Below are positions 36,217 through 48,700 of a stretch of 64,000 nucleotides of DNA, piece after piece. The stretch's first letter is position 1. Every line of letters starts with the position of its first letter. The stretch comes from Hydractinia symbiolongicarpus (taxonomy: Eukaryota; Cnidaria; Hydrozoa; Anthoathecata; Hydractiniidae): positions 620,001-684,000 of the forward strand of contig NC_079877.1 of the NCBI RefSeq assembly GCF_029227915.1. The letters run 5' to 3'. Both the position numbers and the translations under genes were made by a program. Under the pieces are notes generated by a model. That model worked only from the letters and a program-made list of their open reading frames with translations, was not told the origin of the DNA and made no database searches.

Positions 36217-38043
36217 GGCCCGTATAGCCAAAAGTATACAAAGAAAGTATCCAGGGAGTAAACTCATTTCCCGAACCATTTTTTAAATTATTTTTTCACC
36301 ACTAAAACGTATGAGACTTGTAGTTTTCAAAAATGTTTTCCCTCTTGATGAGACGCTGAATAGAAGAAGTTTAATCGCCGGCAAACGAAAACCCGCGAAT
36401 TCCCGTAAATCCCGGACTCGGCCCGTATAGTCAAAAGTATACAAAGAAAGTACCCAGGGAGTAAACTCATTTCCCGAACGATTTTTTAAATTATTTTTGC
36501 ACCACTAAAACGTATGAGACTTGTAGTTTTCAAAAATGTTTTCATTTTTGATGAGACGCTGAATAAAAGAAGTTTATTCGCCGGCAAACGAAAACCCGCG
36601 ATTTCCCGTAAATCCAGGACTCGGCCCGTATAGTCGAAAGTATACAAAGAAAGTACCCTGCGAGTAAACTCATTTTCAGAACGATTTTTTAAATTATCTT
36701 TTCACCACTAAAACGTATGAGACTTGTAGTTTTCAAAAATGTTTTCCCTCTTGATGAGACGCTGAATAGAAGAAGTTTTATCGCCGGCAAACGAAAACCC
36801 GCGAATTCCCGTAAATCCCGGACTCGGCCCGTATAGTCAAAAGTATACAAAGAAAGTACCCAGGGAGTAAACTCATTTCCCGAACGATTTTTTAAATTAT
36901 TTTTTCACCACTAAAACGTATGAGACTTGTAGTTTTCAAAAATGTTTTCATTTTTGATGAGACGCTGAATAAAAGAAGTTTATTCGCCGGCAAACGAAAA
37001 CCCGCGATTTCCCGTAAATCCAGGACTCGGCCCGTATAGTCGAAAGTATACAAAGAAAGTACCCTGCGAGTAAACTCATTTTCAGAACGATTTTTTAAAT
37101 TATCTTTTCACCACTAAAACGTATGAGACTTGTAGTTTTCAAAAATGTGTTCATTTTTGATGAGACGCTGAATAAAAGAAGTTTATTCGCCGGCAAACGA
37201 AAACCCGCAATTTCCCATAAATCCCGGACTCGGCCTGTATAGTCGAAAGTATACAAAGAAAGTACCCTGCGAGTAAACTCATTTTCAGAACGATTTTTTA
37301 AATTATCTTTTCACCACTAAAACGCATGAGACTTGTAGTTTTCAAAAATATATTCATTTTTGATGAGACTCTGAATAAAAAAAGTTTAATCGCCGGCAAA
37401 CGAAAACCCGCAATTTCCCATAAATCCCGGACTCGGCCCGTATAGTCGAAAGTATACGAAGAAAGTACCCTGCGAGTAAACTCATTTCCAGAACGATTTT
37501 TTAAATTATCTTTTCACCACTAAAACGCATGAGACTTGTAGTTTTTAAAAATGTTTTCATTTTTGATGAGACGCTGAATAAAAGAAGTTTCATCGCTGGC
37601 AAACGAAAACCCGCGAATTCTCGTAAATCCCGGACTCGGCCCGTATAGCCAAAAGTATACAAAGAAAGTATCCAGGGAGTAAACTCATTTCCCGAACGAT
37701 TTTTGAAATTATTTTTTTACCACTAAAAAGCATGAGACTTGTAGTTTTCAAAAATGTTTTCATTTTTGATGAGACGCTGAATAGAAGAAGTTTAATCGCC
37801 GGCAAACGAAAACCCACGAATTCCCGTAAATCCCGGACTCGGCCCGTATAGTCAAAAGTATACAAAGAAAGTACCCAGGGAGTAAACTCATTTCCCGAAC
37901 GATTTTTTAAATTATTTTTTCACCACTAAAACGTATGAGACTTGTAGTTTTTAAAAATGTTTTCATTTTTGATGAGACGCTGAATAAAAGAAGTTTAATC
38001 GCCGGCAAACGAAAACCCGCGATTTCCCGTAAATCCCGGACTC
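36217..38043 (+). repeat. 9-monomer HOR copy 2 with two 406-bp dimers (1827 bp)
   Basis: It matches 33984-36216 at both ends: CCCGAACCATT at 36271 is 2233 bp after its partner, while GGCCTGTATAGTCG at 37232 is 1827 bp after its partner at 35405. The 406-bp difference is exactly one dimer; CCCTC occurs at 36340 and 36746 only. Private changes include TTATTTTTGCACC near 36494 and AAAATGTGTTC near 37145. Confidence 0.9.
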
Positions 38044-41000
38044 GGCCCGTATAGTCGAAAGTATACAAAGAAAGTACCATGCGAGTAAACTCATTTTCAG
38101 AACGATTTTTTAAATTATCTTTTCACCACTAAAACGCATGAGACTTGTAGTTTTTAAAAATGTTTTCATTTTTGATGAGACGCTGAATAAAAGAAGTTTA
38201 ATCGCCGGCAAACGAAAACCCGCGATTTCCCGTAAATCCCGGACTCGGCCCGTATAGTCGAAAGTATACAAAGAAAGTACCCTGCGAGTAAACTCATTTT
38301 TAGAACGATTTTTTAAATTATCTTTTTACCACTAAAACGCACGAGACTTGTAGTTTTCAAAAATGTTTTCATTTTTGATGAGACGCTGAATAAAAGAAGT
38401 TTAATCGCCGGCAAACGAAAACCCGCGAATTCCCGTAAATCCCGGACTCGGCCCGTATAGCCAAAAGTATACAAAGAAAGTACCCAGGGAGTAAACTCAT
38501 TTCCCGAACGATTTTTTAAATTATTTTTTCACCACTAAAACGCATGAGACTTGTAGTTTTCAAAAATGTTTTCATTTTTGACGAGACTCTGAATAAAAAA
38601 AGTTTAATCGCCGGCAAACGAAAACCCGCGATTTCCCATAAATCCCGGACTCGGCCCGTATAGTCGAAAGTATACAAAGAAAGTACCCTGCGAGTAAACT
38701 CATTTTCAGAACGATTTTTTAAATTATCTTTTCACCACTAAAACGCATGAGACTTGTAGTTTTCAAAAATGTTTTCATTTTTGATGAGACGCTGAATAAA
38801 AGAAGTTTAATCGCTGGCAAACGAGAACCCGCGAATTCACGTAAATCCCGGACTCAGCCCGTATAGCCAAAAGTATACAAAGAAAGTATCCAGGGAGTAA
38901 ACTCATTTCCCGAGCGATTTTTAAGTTATTTTTTCACCACTAAAACGCATGAGACTTGTAGTTTTCAAAAATGTTTTCATTTTTGATGAGACGCTGAATA
39001 AAAGAAGTTTAATCGCCGGCAAACGAAAACCCGCGATTTCCCGTAATTCCGGGCTTGGCCCGTATAGTCGGATATATACAAAGAAAGTACCCTGCGAGTA
39101 AACTCAATTTCAGAACGATTTTTTAAATTATCTTTTCACCACTAAAACGCATAAGACTTGTAGTTTTCAAATATGTTTTCATTTTTGTTGAGACGCTGAA
39201 TAAAGGAAGTTTAATCGCCGGCAAACGAAAACCAGCGATTTCCCGTAAATCCCAGACTCATCCCATATACTCAAATATATACAAAGAAAGTACCCAGGGA
39301 GTAAACTCATTTCCCGAACGATTTTTTAATATATTTTTTCACCACTAAAACGCATGAGACTTGTAGTTTTCAAAAATGTTTTCATTTTTGATGAGAAGCT
39401 GAATAAAAAAAGTTTAATCGCCGGCAAACGAAAACCCGCGATTTCCCGTAAATCCCGGACTCGGTCCGTATAGTCGAATGTATACAGAAAAAGTACCCTG
39501 CGAGTAAACTCATTTCCAGAACGATATTTTAAATTATCTTTTCACCACTAAAACGCATGAGACTTGTAGTTTTTAAAAATGTTTTCATTTTTGATGAGAC
39601 GCTGAATAAAAGAAGTTTAATCGCCGGCAAACGAAAACCCGCGAATTCCCGTAAATCCCGGACTCCGCCCGTATAGCCAAAAGTATACAAAGAAAGTATC
39701 CAGGAAGTAAACTCATTTCCCGAACGATTTTTTAAATTATTTTTTCACCACTAAAACGCATGACACTTGTAGTTTTCAAAAGTGTTTTCAGTTTTGATGA
39801 GACGCTGAATAAAAGAAGTTTAATCGCCGGCAAACGAAAACTGGCGATTTCCCGTAAATCCCGGACTCGGCCCGTATAGTCAAAAGTATACAAAGAAAGT
39901 ACCCAGGGAGTAAACTCATTTCCCGAACGATTTTTTAAATTATCTTTTCACCACTAAAACGCATGAGACTTGTAGTTTTCAAAAATGTTTTCATTTTTGA
40001 TGAGACGCTGAATAAAAGAACTTTAATCGCCGGCAAACGAAAACCCGCGATCTCCCGTAAATCCCGGACTCGGCCCGTTTAGCCAAAAGTATACAAAGAA
40101 AGTATCCAAGAAGTAAACTCACTTCCCGAACAATTTTTTAAATTATTTTTTCACCACTAAAACGCATGAGACTTGTAGTTTTCAAAAGTGTTTTCAGTTT
40201 TGATGAGACGCTGAATAAAAGAAGTTTAATCGCCGGCAAACGAAAACCGGCGATTTCCCGCAAATCCCGGACTCGGCCCGTATAGTCAAAAGTATACAAA
40301 GAAAGTACCCAGGGAGTAAACTCATTTACCGAACGATTTTTTAAAATATTTTTTCACCACTAAAACGCATAAGACTTGTAGTTTTCAAAAATGTTTTCAT
40401 TTTTGATGAGACGCTGAATAGAAGAAGTTTAATCGCCGCCAAACCAAAACCAGCGATTTCCCGTAAATCCCGGACTCGGCCCGTATAGTCAAAAGTATAC
40501 AAAGAAAGTACTCAGGGAGTAAACGCATTTCCAGAACGATTTTTTAAATTATTTTTTCGCCACTAAAACGCATGAGACTTGTAGTTTTTAAAAATATTTC
40601 ATTTTTGATGACACGCTTAATGAAAGAAGTTTAATCGCCGGCAAACGAAAACCCGCGATTTCCCGTAAATCCCGGGCTTGACCCGCATAGTCGAATGTAT
40701 ACAAGGAAAGTACCCTGTGAGTAAACTCATTTCCCGAACGATTTTTTAAATTATTTTTTCACCACTAAAACGCATGAGACTTGTAGTTTTCAAAAATGTT
40801 TTCATTTTTGATGAGACGCTGAATAAAAGAAGTTTAATCGCCGGCAAACGAATTCCCGTAAATCCCGGACTCCGCCCGTATAGCCAAAAGTATACAAAGA
40901 AAGTACCCTGTGAGTAAACTCATTTCCAGAACGATTTTTTAAATTATCTTTTCACCACTAAAACGCATGAGACTTGTAGTTTTCAAAAATGTTTTCATTT

Positions 41001-42901
41001 TTGATGAGACGCTGAATAAAAGAAGTTTAATCGCCGGCAAACGAAAACCCGCGAATTCCCGTAAATTCCGGACTCGGCCCGTATAGTCAAAAGTATTAAA
41101 AAGAAAATACCCTGTGAGTAAACTCATTTCTCAAACGATTTTTTAAATTATCTTTTCACCACTAAAACGCATGAGACTTGTAGTTTACAAAAATGTTTTC
41201 ATTTTTGATGAGACGCTGAATAAAAGAAGTTTAATCGCCGGCAAACGAAAACCCGCGATTTCCCGCAAATCCCATGCTTGGCCCGTATAGTCGAGTATAT
41301 ACAAAGAAAGTACCCTGTGAGTAAACTCATTTCCAGAACGATTTTTTAAATTATCTTTTCACCACTAAAACGTATGAGACTTGTAGTTTTCAAAAATGTT
41401 TTCATTTTTGATGAGACGCTGAATAAAAGAAGTTTAATCGCCGGCAAACGAAAACCCGCGATTTCCCGTAAATCCCGGACTCGGCCCGTATAGTCAAAAG
41501 TATACAAAAAAGTACCCTGCGAGTAAACTCATTTCCAGAACGATTTTTTAAATTATCTTTTCACCACTAAAACCCACGAGACTTGTAGTTTTCAAAAATG
41601 TTTTCATTTTTGATGACACGCTGAATAAAAGAAGTTTAATCGCCGGCAAACGAAAACCCGCGAATTCCTGTAAATCCCGGACTCGGTCCGTATAGTCAAA
41701 AGTTTACAAAGAAAATATCCAGGGAGTAAACTCATTTCCAGAACGATTTTTTAAATTATCTTTTCACCACTAAAACGCATGAGACTTGTAGTTTTCAAAA
41801 ATGTTTTCATTTTTGATGAGACGCTGAATAAAAGATGTTTAATCACCGGCAAACGAAAAGCCGCGATTTCCCGTAAATCCCGGGCTTGGCCCGTATAGTC
41901 GAATGTATACAAAGAAAGTACCCTGTGAGTAAACTCATTTCCCGAACGATTTTTTAAATTATTTTTTCACCACTAAAACGCATAAGACTTGTAGTTTTCA
42001 AAAATGTTTTCATTTTTGATGAGACGCTGAATAAAAGAAGTTTAATCGCCGGCAAACGAAAACCAGCGATTTCCCGTAAATCCCGGACTCGGCCCGTATA
42101 GTCAAAAGTATACAAAGAAAGTACTCAGGGAGTAAACGCATTTCCAGAACGATTTTTTAAATTATTTTTTCGCCACTAAAACGCATGAGACTTGTAGTTT
42201 TCCAAAATATTTCATTTTTGATGAGACGCTTAATGAAAGAAGTTTAATCGCCGGCAAACGAAAACCCGCGATTTCCCGTAAATCCCGGGCTTGACCCGCA
42301 TATTCGAATGTATACAAGGAAAGTACCCTGTGAGTAAACTCATTTCCCGAACGATTTTTCAAATTATTTTTTCACCACTAAAACGCATGAGACTTGAAGT
42401 TTTCAAAAATGTTTTCATTTTTGATGAGACACTGAATAAAAGAAGTTTAATCGCCGGCAAACGAAAACCCGCGATTTCCCGTAAATCCAGTGCTTGGCCC
42501 GTATAGTCGAGTATATACAAAGAAAGTACCCTGTGAGTAAAATCATTTCCAGAACGATTTTTTAAATTATCTTTTCACCAATAAAACGCATGAGACTTGT
42601 AGTTTTCAAAAATGTTTTCATTTTTGATGAGACGCTGAATAAAAGAAGTTTAATCGCCGGCAAACGAAAACCCGCGAATTCCCGTAAATCCCGGACTCGG
42701 CCCGTATAGTCGAATGTATACAAAGAAAGTACCCTGTGAGTAAACTCATTTCCCGAACGATTTTTTGAATTATTTTTTCACCACTAAAACGCATGAGACT
42801 TGTAGTTTTCAAAAATGTTTTCATTTTTGATGAGACGCTGAATAAAAGAAGTTTAATCGCCGGCAAACAAAAACCCGCGATTTCCCGCAAATCCCGTGAT
42901 T
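38044..42901 (+). repeat. Diverged, weakly ordered monomers
   Basis: About 24 monomers carry many private changes: TTTTTGTTGAGAC near 39182, TCCCATATACTC near 39262, TTTAATATATTT near 39327, CGATATTTTAAATT near 39522. Only short repetition is evident, such as AGTGTTTTCAGTTTTGATG at 39781 and 40187, 406 bp apart. No multi-kilobase copy starts and ends here that I can see. The CACCGGCAAACGAAAAGCCG marker first appears near 41842. This looks like an older, less homogenised part of the array. Confidence 0.7.
40680..40872 (+). repeat. 193-bp monomer from an independent 10-bp deletion
   Basis: The tail reads GGCAAACGAATTCCCG where neighbours read GGCAAACG, AAAACCCGCG, then AATTCCCG. The loss removes AAAACCCGCG or an equivalent register between two copies of CGAA, which fits slippage or microhomology-mediated repair. 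The deletion differs in place from the one in the first 16 kb and was seen only once. Confidence 0.85.
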
Positions 42902-44321
42902 GGCCCGTATAGTCGAGTATATACAAAGAAAGTACCCTGTGAGTAAACTCATTTTCAGAACGATTTTTTAAATTATCTTTTCACCACTAAAACGCACGAG
43001 ACTTGTAGTTTTCAAAAATGTTTTCATTTTTGATGAGACGCTGAATAAAAGAAGTTTAATCGCCGGCAAACGAAAACCCGCGAATTCCTGTAAATCCCGG
43101 ACTCGGTCCGTATAGTCAAAAGTATACAAAGAAAATATCCAGGGAGTAAACTCATTTCCAGAACGATTTTCTAAATTATCTTTTCACCACTAAAACGCAT
43201 GAGACTTGTAGTTTTCAAAAATGTTTTCATTTTTGATGAGACGCTGAATAAAAGATGTTTAATCACCGGCAAACGAAAAGCCGCGATTTCCCGTAAATCC
43301 CGGACTCGGCCCGTATAGTCAAAAGTATACAAAGAAAGTACCCAGGGAGTAAACTCATTTCCCGAACGATTTTTTAAATTATTTTTTCACCACTAAAACG
43401 CATGAGACTTGTAGTTTTCAGGAATGTTTTCATTTTTGATGAGACGCTTAATGAAAGAAGTTTAATCGCCGGCAAACGAAAACCCGCGATTTCCCGTAAA
43501 TCCCGGGCTTGGCCCGTATAGTCGAATGTATACAAAGAAAGTACCCTGTGAGTAAACTCATTTCCCGAACGATTTTTTAAATTATTTTTTCACCACTAAA
43601 ACGTATAAGACTTGTAGTTTTCAAAAATTTTTCATTTTTGATGAGACGCTGTATAAAAAAAGTTCAATCGCCGACAAACGAAAACCCGCGAATTCCCGTA
43701 AATCCCGGACTCGGCCCGTATAGTCAAAAGTATACAAAGGAAATACCCAAGGAGTAAACTCATTTCCCGAACGATTTTTTAAATTAATTTTTCACCACTA
43801 AAACGCATAAGACTTGTAGTTTTCCAAAATGTTTTCATTTTTGATGAGACGCTGAATAAAAGAAGTTTAATCGCCGGCAAACGAAAACCAGCGATTTCCC
43901 GTAAATCCCGGACTCGGCCCGTATAGTCAAAAGTATACAAAGAAAGTACTCAGGGAGTAAACGCATTTCCAGAACGATTTTTTAAATTATTTTTTCGCCA
44001 CTAAAACGCATGAGACTTGTAGTTTTCAAAATTGTTTTCATTTTTGATGAGACACGGAATAAAAGAAGTTTATTCGCCGGCAAACGAAAACCCGCGAATT
44101 CCCGTAAATCCCGGACTCGGCCCGTATAGTCGAATGTATACAAAGAAAGTACCCTGTGAGTAAACTCATTTCCCGAACGATTTTTTGAATTATTTTTTCA
44201 CCACTAAAACGCATGAGACTTGTAGTTTTCAAAAATGTTTTCATTTTTGATGAGACGCTGAATAAAAGAAGTTTAATCGCCGGCAAACAAAAACCCGCGA
44301 TTTCCCGCAAATCCCGTGATT
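42902..44321 (+). repeat. 7-monomer HOR, unit 1 (1420 bp)
   Basis: Units start at GGCCCGTATAGTCGAGTATA after CCCGTGATT. The order is: CGCACGAGAC monomer, CTGTAAATCCC with GGTCCG, CACCGGCAAACGAAAAGCCG, CAGGAATG with GACGCTTAATGAAAG, GTATAAAAAAAGTTCAATCG, GGAAATACCCAAGGAG, and a TTTTTTCGCCAC monomer. One single-base loss in TCAAAAATTTTTC near 43625 makes it 1420 rather than 1421 bp. Confidence 0.88.
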
Positions 44322-44931
44322 GGCCCGTATAGTCGAGTATATACAAAGAAAGTACCCTGTGAGTAAACTCATTTCCAGAACGATTTTTTAAATTACTTTT
44401 TCACCACTAAAACGCATGAGACTTGTAGTTTTCAATAATGTTTTTATTTTTGATGAGACGCTGAATAAAAGAAGTTTAATCGCCGGCAAACGAAAACCCG
44501 CGATTTCCCGTAAATTCCGTGCTTGGCCCGTATAGTCGAGCATATACAAACAAAAGTACCCTGTGAGTAAACTCATTTCCAGAACGATTTTTTAAATTAT
44601 CTTTTCACCACTAAAACGCATGAGACTTGTAGTTTTCAAAATTGTTTTCATTTTTGATGAGACACGGAATAAAAGAAGTTTATTCGCCGGCAAACGAAAA
44701 CCCGCGAATTCCCGTAAATCCCGGACTCGGCCCGTATAGTCGAATGTATACAAAGAAATTACCCTGTGAGTAAACTCATTTCCCGAACGATTTTTTGAAT
44801 TATTTTTTCACCACTAAAACGCATGAGACTTGTAGTTTTCAAAAATGTTTTCATTTTTGATGAGACGCTGAATAAAAGAAGTTTAATCGCCGGCAAACAA
44901 AAACCCGCGATTTCCCGCAAATCCCGTGATT
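44322..44931 (+). repeat. Trimer between 7-monomer units
   Basis: Three monomers lie between two full 7-monomer units: one with ATTACTTTTTCACC and TTTTCAATAATG, one with GAGCATATACAAACAAAAG, and a copy ending GTGATTGGCCCG. The length of 610 bp is three units plus one. Similar monomers occur near 49471 and 51296-51440, so the trimer may be borrowed from another HOR. Confidence 0.8.
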
Positions 44932-46352
44932 GGCCCGTATAGTCGAGTATATACAAAGAAAGTACCCTGTGAGTAAACTCATTTTCAGAACGATTTTTTA
45001 AATTATCTTTTCACCACTAAAACGCACGAGACTTGTAGTTTTCAAAAATGTTTTCATTTTTGATGAGACGCTGAATAAAAGAAGTTTAATCGCCGGCAAA
45101 CGAAAACCCGCGAATTCCTGTAAATCCCGGACTCGGTCCGTATAGTCAAAAGTATACAAAGAAAATATCCAGGGAGTAAACTCATTTCCAGAACGATTTT
45201 CTAAATTATCTTTTCACCACTAAAACGCATGAGACTTGTAGTTTTCAAAAATGTTTTCATTTTTGATGAGACGCTGAATAAAAGATGTTTAATCACCGGC
45301 AAACGAAAAGCCGCGATTTCCCGTAAATCCCGGACTCGGCCCGTATAGTCAAAAGTATACAAAGAAAGTACCCAGGGAGTAAACTCATTTCCCGAACGAT
45401 TTTTTAAATTATTTTTTCACCACTAAAACGCATGAGACTTGTAGTTTTCAGGAATGTTTTCATTTTTGATGAGACGCTTAATGAAAGAAGTTTAATCGCC
45501 GGCAAACGAAAACCCGCGATTTCCCGTAAATCCCGGGCTTGGCCCGTATAGTCGAATGTATACAAAGAAAGTACCCTGTGAGTAAACTCATTTCCCGAAC
45601 GATTTTTTAAATTATTTTTTCACCACTAAAACGTATAAGACTTGTAGTTTTCAAAAATGTTTTCATTTTTGATGAGACGCTGTATAAAAAAAGTTCAATC
45701 GCCGACAAACGAAAACCCGCGAATTCCCGTAAATCCCGGACTCGGCCCGTATAGTCAAAAGTATACAAAGGAAATACCCAAGGAGTAAACTCATTTCCCG
45801 AACGATTTTTTAAATTAATTTTTCACCACTAAAACGCATAAGACTTGTAGTTTTCCAAAATGTTTTCATTTTTGATGAGACGCTGAATAAAAGAAGTTTA
45901 ATCGCCGGCAAACGAAAACCAGCGATTTCCCGTAAATCCCGGACTCGGCATGTATAGTCAAAAGTATACAAAGAAAGTACTCAGGGAGTAAACGCATTTC
46001 CAGAACGATTTTTTAAATTATTTTTTCGCCACTAAAACGCATGAGACTTGTAGTTTTCAAAATTGTTTTCATTTTTGATGAGACACGGAATAAAAGAAGT
46101 TTATTCGCCGGCAAACGAAAACCCGCGAATTCCCGTAAATCCCGGACTCGGCCCGTATAGTCGAATGTATACAAAGAAAGTACCCTGTGAGTAAACTCAT
46201 TTCCCGAACGATTTTTTGAATTATTTTTTCACCACTAAAACGCATGAGACTTGTAGTTTTCAAAAATGTTTTCATTTTTGATGAGACGCTGAATAAAAGA
46301 AGTTTAATCGCCGGCAAACAAAAACCCGCGATTTCCCGCAAATCCCGTGATT
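44932..46352 (+). repeat. 7-monomer HOR, unit 2 (1421 bp)
   Basis: It has the same monomer order as 42902-44321, exactly seven full units. The GTGATTGGCCCG marker at both ends and the CACCGGCAAACGAAAAGCCG monomer at 45294 confirm the phase. A private change GGCATGTATAGTC lies near 45948. Confidence 0.9.
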
Positions 46353-47570
46353 GGCCCGTATAGTCGAGTATATACAAAGAAAGTACCCTGTGAGTAAACT
46401 CATTTTCAGAACGATTTTTTAAATTATCTTTTCACCACTAAAACGCACGAGACTTGTAGTTTTCAAAAATGTTTTCATTTTTGATGAGACGCTGAATAAA
46501 AGAAGTTTAATTGCCGGCAAACGAAAACCCGCGAATTCCTGTAAATCCCGGACTCGGTCCGTATAGTCAAAAGTATACAAAGAAAATATCCAGGGAGTAA
46601 ACTCATTTCCAGAACGATTTTCTAAATTATCTTTTCACCACTAAAACGCATGAGACTTGTAGTTTTCAAAAATGTTTTCATTTTTGATGAGACGCTGAAT
46701 AAAAGATGTTTAATCACCGGCAAACGAAAAGCCGCGATTTCCCGTAAATCCCGGACTCGGCCCGTATAGTCAAAAGTATACAAAGAAAGTACCCAGGGAG
46801 TAAACTCATTTCCCGAACGATTTTTTAAATTATTTTTTCACCACTAAAACGCATGAGACTTGTAGTTTTCAGGAATGTTTTCATTTTTGATGAGACGCTT
46901 AATGAAAGAAGTTTAATCGCCGGCAAACGAAAACCCGCGATTTCCCGTAAATCCCGGGCTTGGCCCGTATAGTCGAATGTATACAAAGAAAGTACCCTGT
47001 GAGTAAACTCATTTCCCGAACGATTTTTTAAATTATTTTTTCACCACTAAAACGTATAAGACTTGTAGTTTTCAAAAATGTTTTCATTTTTGATGAGACG
47101 CTGTATAAAAAAAGTTCAATCGCCGACAAACGAAAACCCGCGAATTCCCGTAAATCCCGGACTCGGCCCGTATAGTCAAAAGTATACAAAGGAAATACCC
47201 AAGGAGTAAACTCATTTCCCGAACGATTTTTTAAATTAATTTTTCACCACTAAAACGCATAAGACTTGTAGTTTTCCAAAATGTTTTCATTTTTGATGAG
47301 ACGCTGAATAAAAGAAGTTTAATCGCCGGCAAACGAAAACCAGCGATTTCCCGTAAATCCCGGACTCGGCCCGTATAGTCAAAAGTATACAAAGAAAGTA
47401 CTCAGGGAGTAAACGCATTTCCAGAACGATTTTTTAAATTATTTTTTCGCCACTAAAACGCATGAGACTTGTAGTTTTCAAAAATGTTTTCATTTTTGAT
47501 GAGACGCTGAATAAAAGAAGTTTAATCGCCGGCAAACAAAAACCCGCGATTTCCCGCAAATCCCGTGATT
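46353..47570 (+). repeat. 7-monomer HOR derivative with one monomer lost (1218 bp)
   Basis: It has the same order as the preceding unit but exactly 203 bp shorter. The monomer with GACACGGAATAAAAG is gone: after TTTTTTCGCCAC the sequence runs directly into the last monomer with GGCAAACAAAAACCCG. The join is seamless, as expected for exchange between aligned neighbouring monomers. It also carries TTTAATTGCCGG near 46510. Confidence 0.88.
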
Positions 47571-48700
47571 GGCCCGTATAGTCGAGTATATACAAAGAAA
47601 GTACCCTGTGAGTAAACTCATTTTCAGAACGATTTTTTAAATTATCTTTTCACCACTAAAACGCACGAGACTTGTAGTTTTCAAAAATGTTTTCATTTTT
47701 GATGAGACGCTGAATAAAAGAAGTTTAATTGCCGGCAAACGAAAACCCGCGAATTCCTGTAAATCCCGGACTCGGTCCGTATAGTCAAAAGTATACAAAG
47801 AAAATATCCAGGGAGTAAACTCATTTCCAGAACGATTTTCTAAATTATCTTTTCACCACTAAAACGCATGAGACTTGTAGTTTTCAAAAATGTTTTCATT
47901 TTTGATGAGACGCTGAATAAAAGATGTTTAATCACCGGCAAACGAAAAGCCGCGATTTCCCGTAAATCCCGGACTCGGCCCGTATAGTCAAAAGTATACA
48001 AAGAAAGTACCCAGGGAGTAAACTCATTTCCCGAACGATTTTTTAAATTATTTTTTCACCACTAAAACGCATGAGACTTGTAGTTTTCAGGAATGTTTTC
48101 ATTTTTGATGAGACGCTTAATGAAAGAAGTTTAATCGCCGGCAAACGAAAACCCGCGATTTCCCGTAAATCCCGGGCTTGGCCCGTATAGTCGAATGTAT
48201 ACAAAGAAAGTACCCTGTGAGTAAACTCATTTCCCGAACGATTTTTTAAATTATTTTTTCACCACTAAAACGTATAAGACTTGTAGTTTTCAAAAATGTT
48301 TTCATTTTTGATGAGACGCTGTATAAAAAAAGTTCAATCGCCGACAAACGAAAACCCGCGAATTCCCGTAAATCCCGGACTCGGCCCGTATAGTCAAAAG
48401 TATACAAAGGAAATACCCAAGGAGTAAACTCATTTCCCGAACGATTTTTTAAATTAATTTTTCACCACTAAAACGCATAAGACTTGTAGTTTTCCAAAAT
48501 GTTTTCATTTTTGATGAGACGCTGAATAAAAGAAGTTTAATCGCCGGCAAACGAAAACCAGCGATTTCCCGTAAATCCCGGACTCGGCCCGTATAGTCAA
48601 AAGTATACAAAGAAAGTACTCAGGGAGTAAACGCATTTCCAGAACGATTTTTTAAATTATTTTTTCGCCACTAAAACGCATGAGACTTGTAGTTTTCCAA
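47571..48700 (+). repeat. 7-monomer HOR, truncated last unit
   Basis: It repeats the order of the earlier units, including TTTAATTGCCGG shared with 46353-47570, up to the TTTTTTCGCCAC monomer. Then the array switches to monomers with CCAAAATATTTCATT. Confidence 0.85.

Noticed and set aside
43640-43690. Pol III B box (tRNA- or SINE-derived origin) in GTTCAATCGCC
   Set aside because: It resembles GTTCRANYC but fails at the last base, occurs only in a derived subfamily, and has no A box at a proper distance. TAGCCAAAAG elsewhere in the monomer is too far and too weak.
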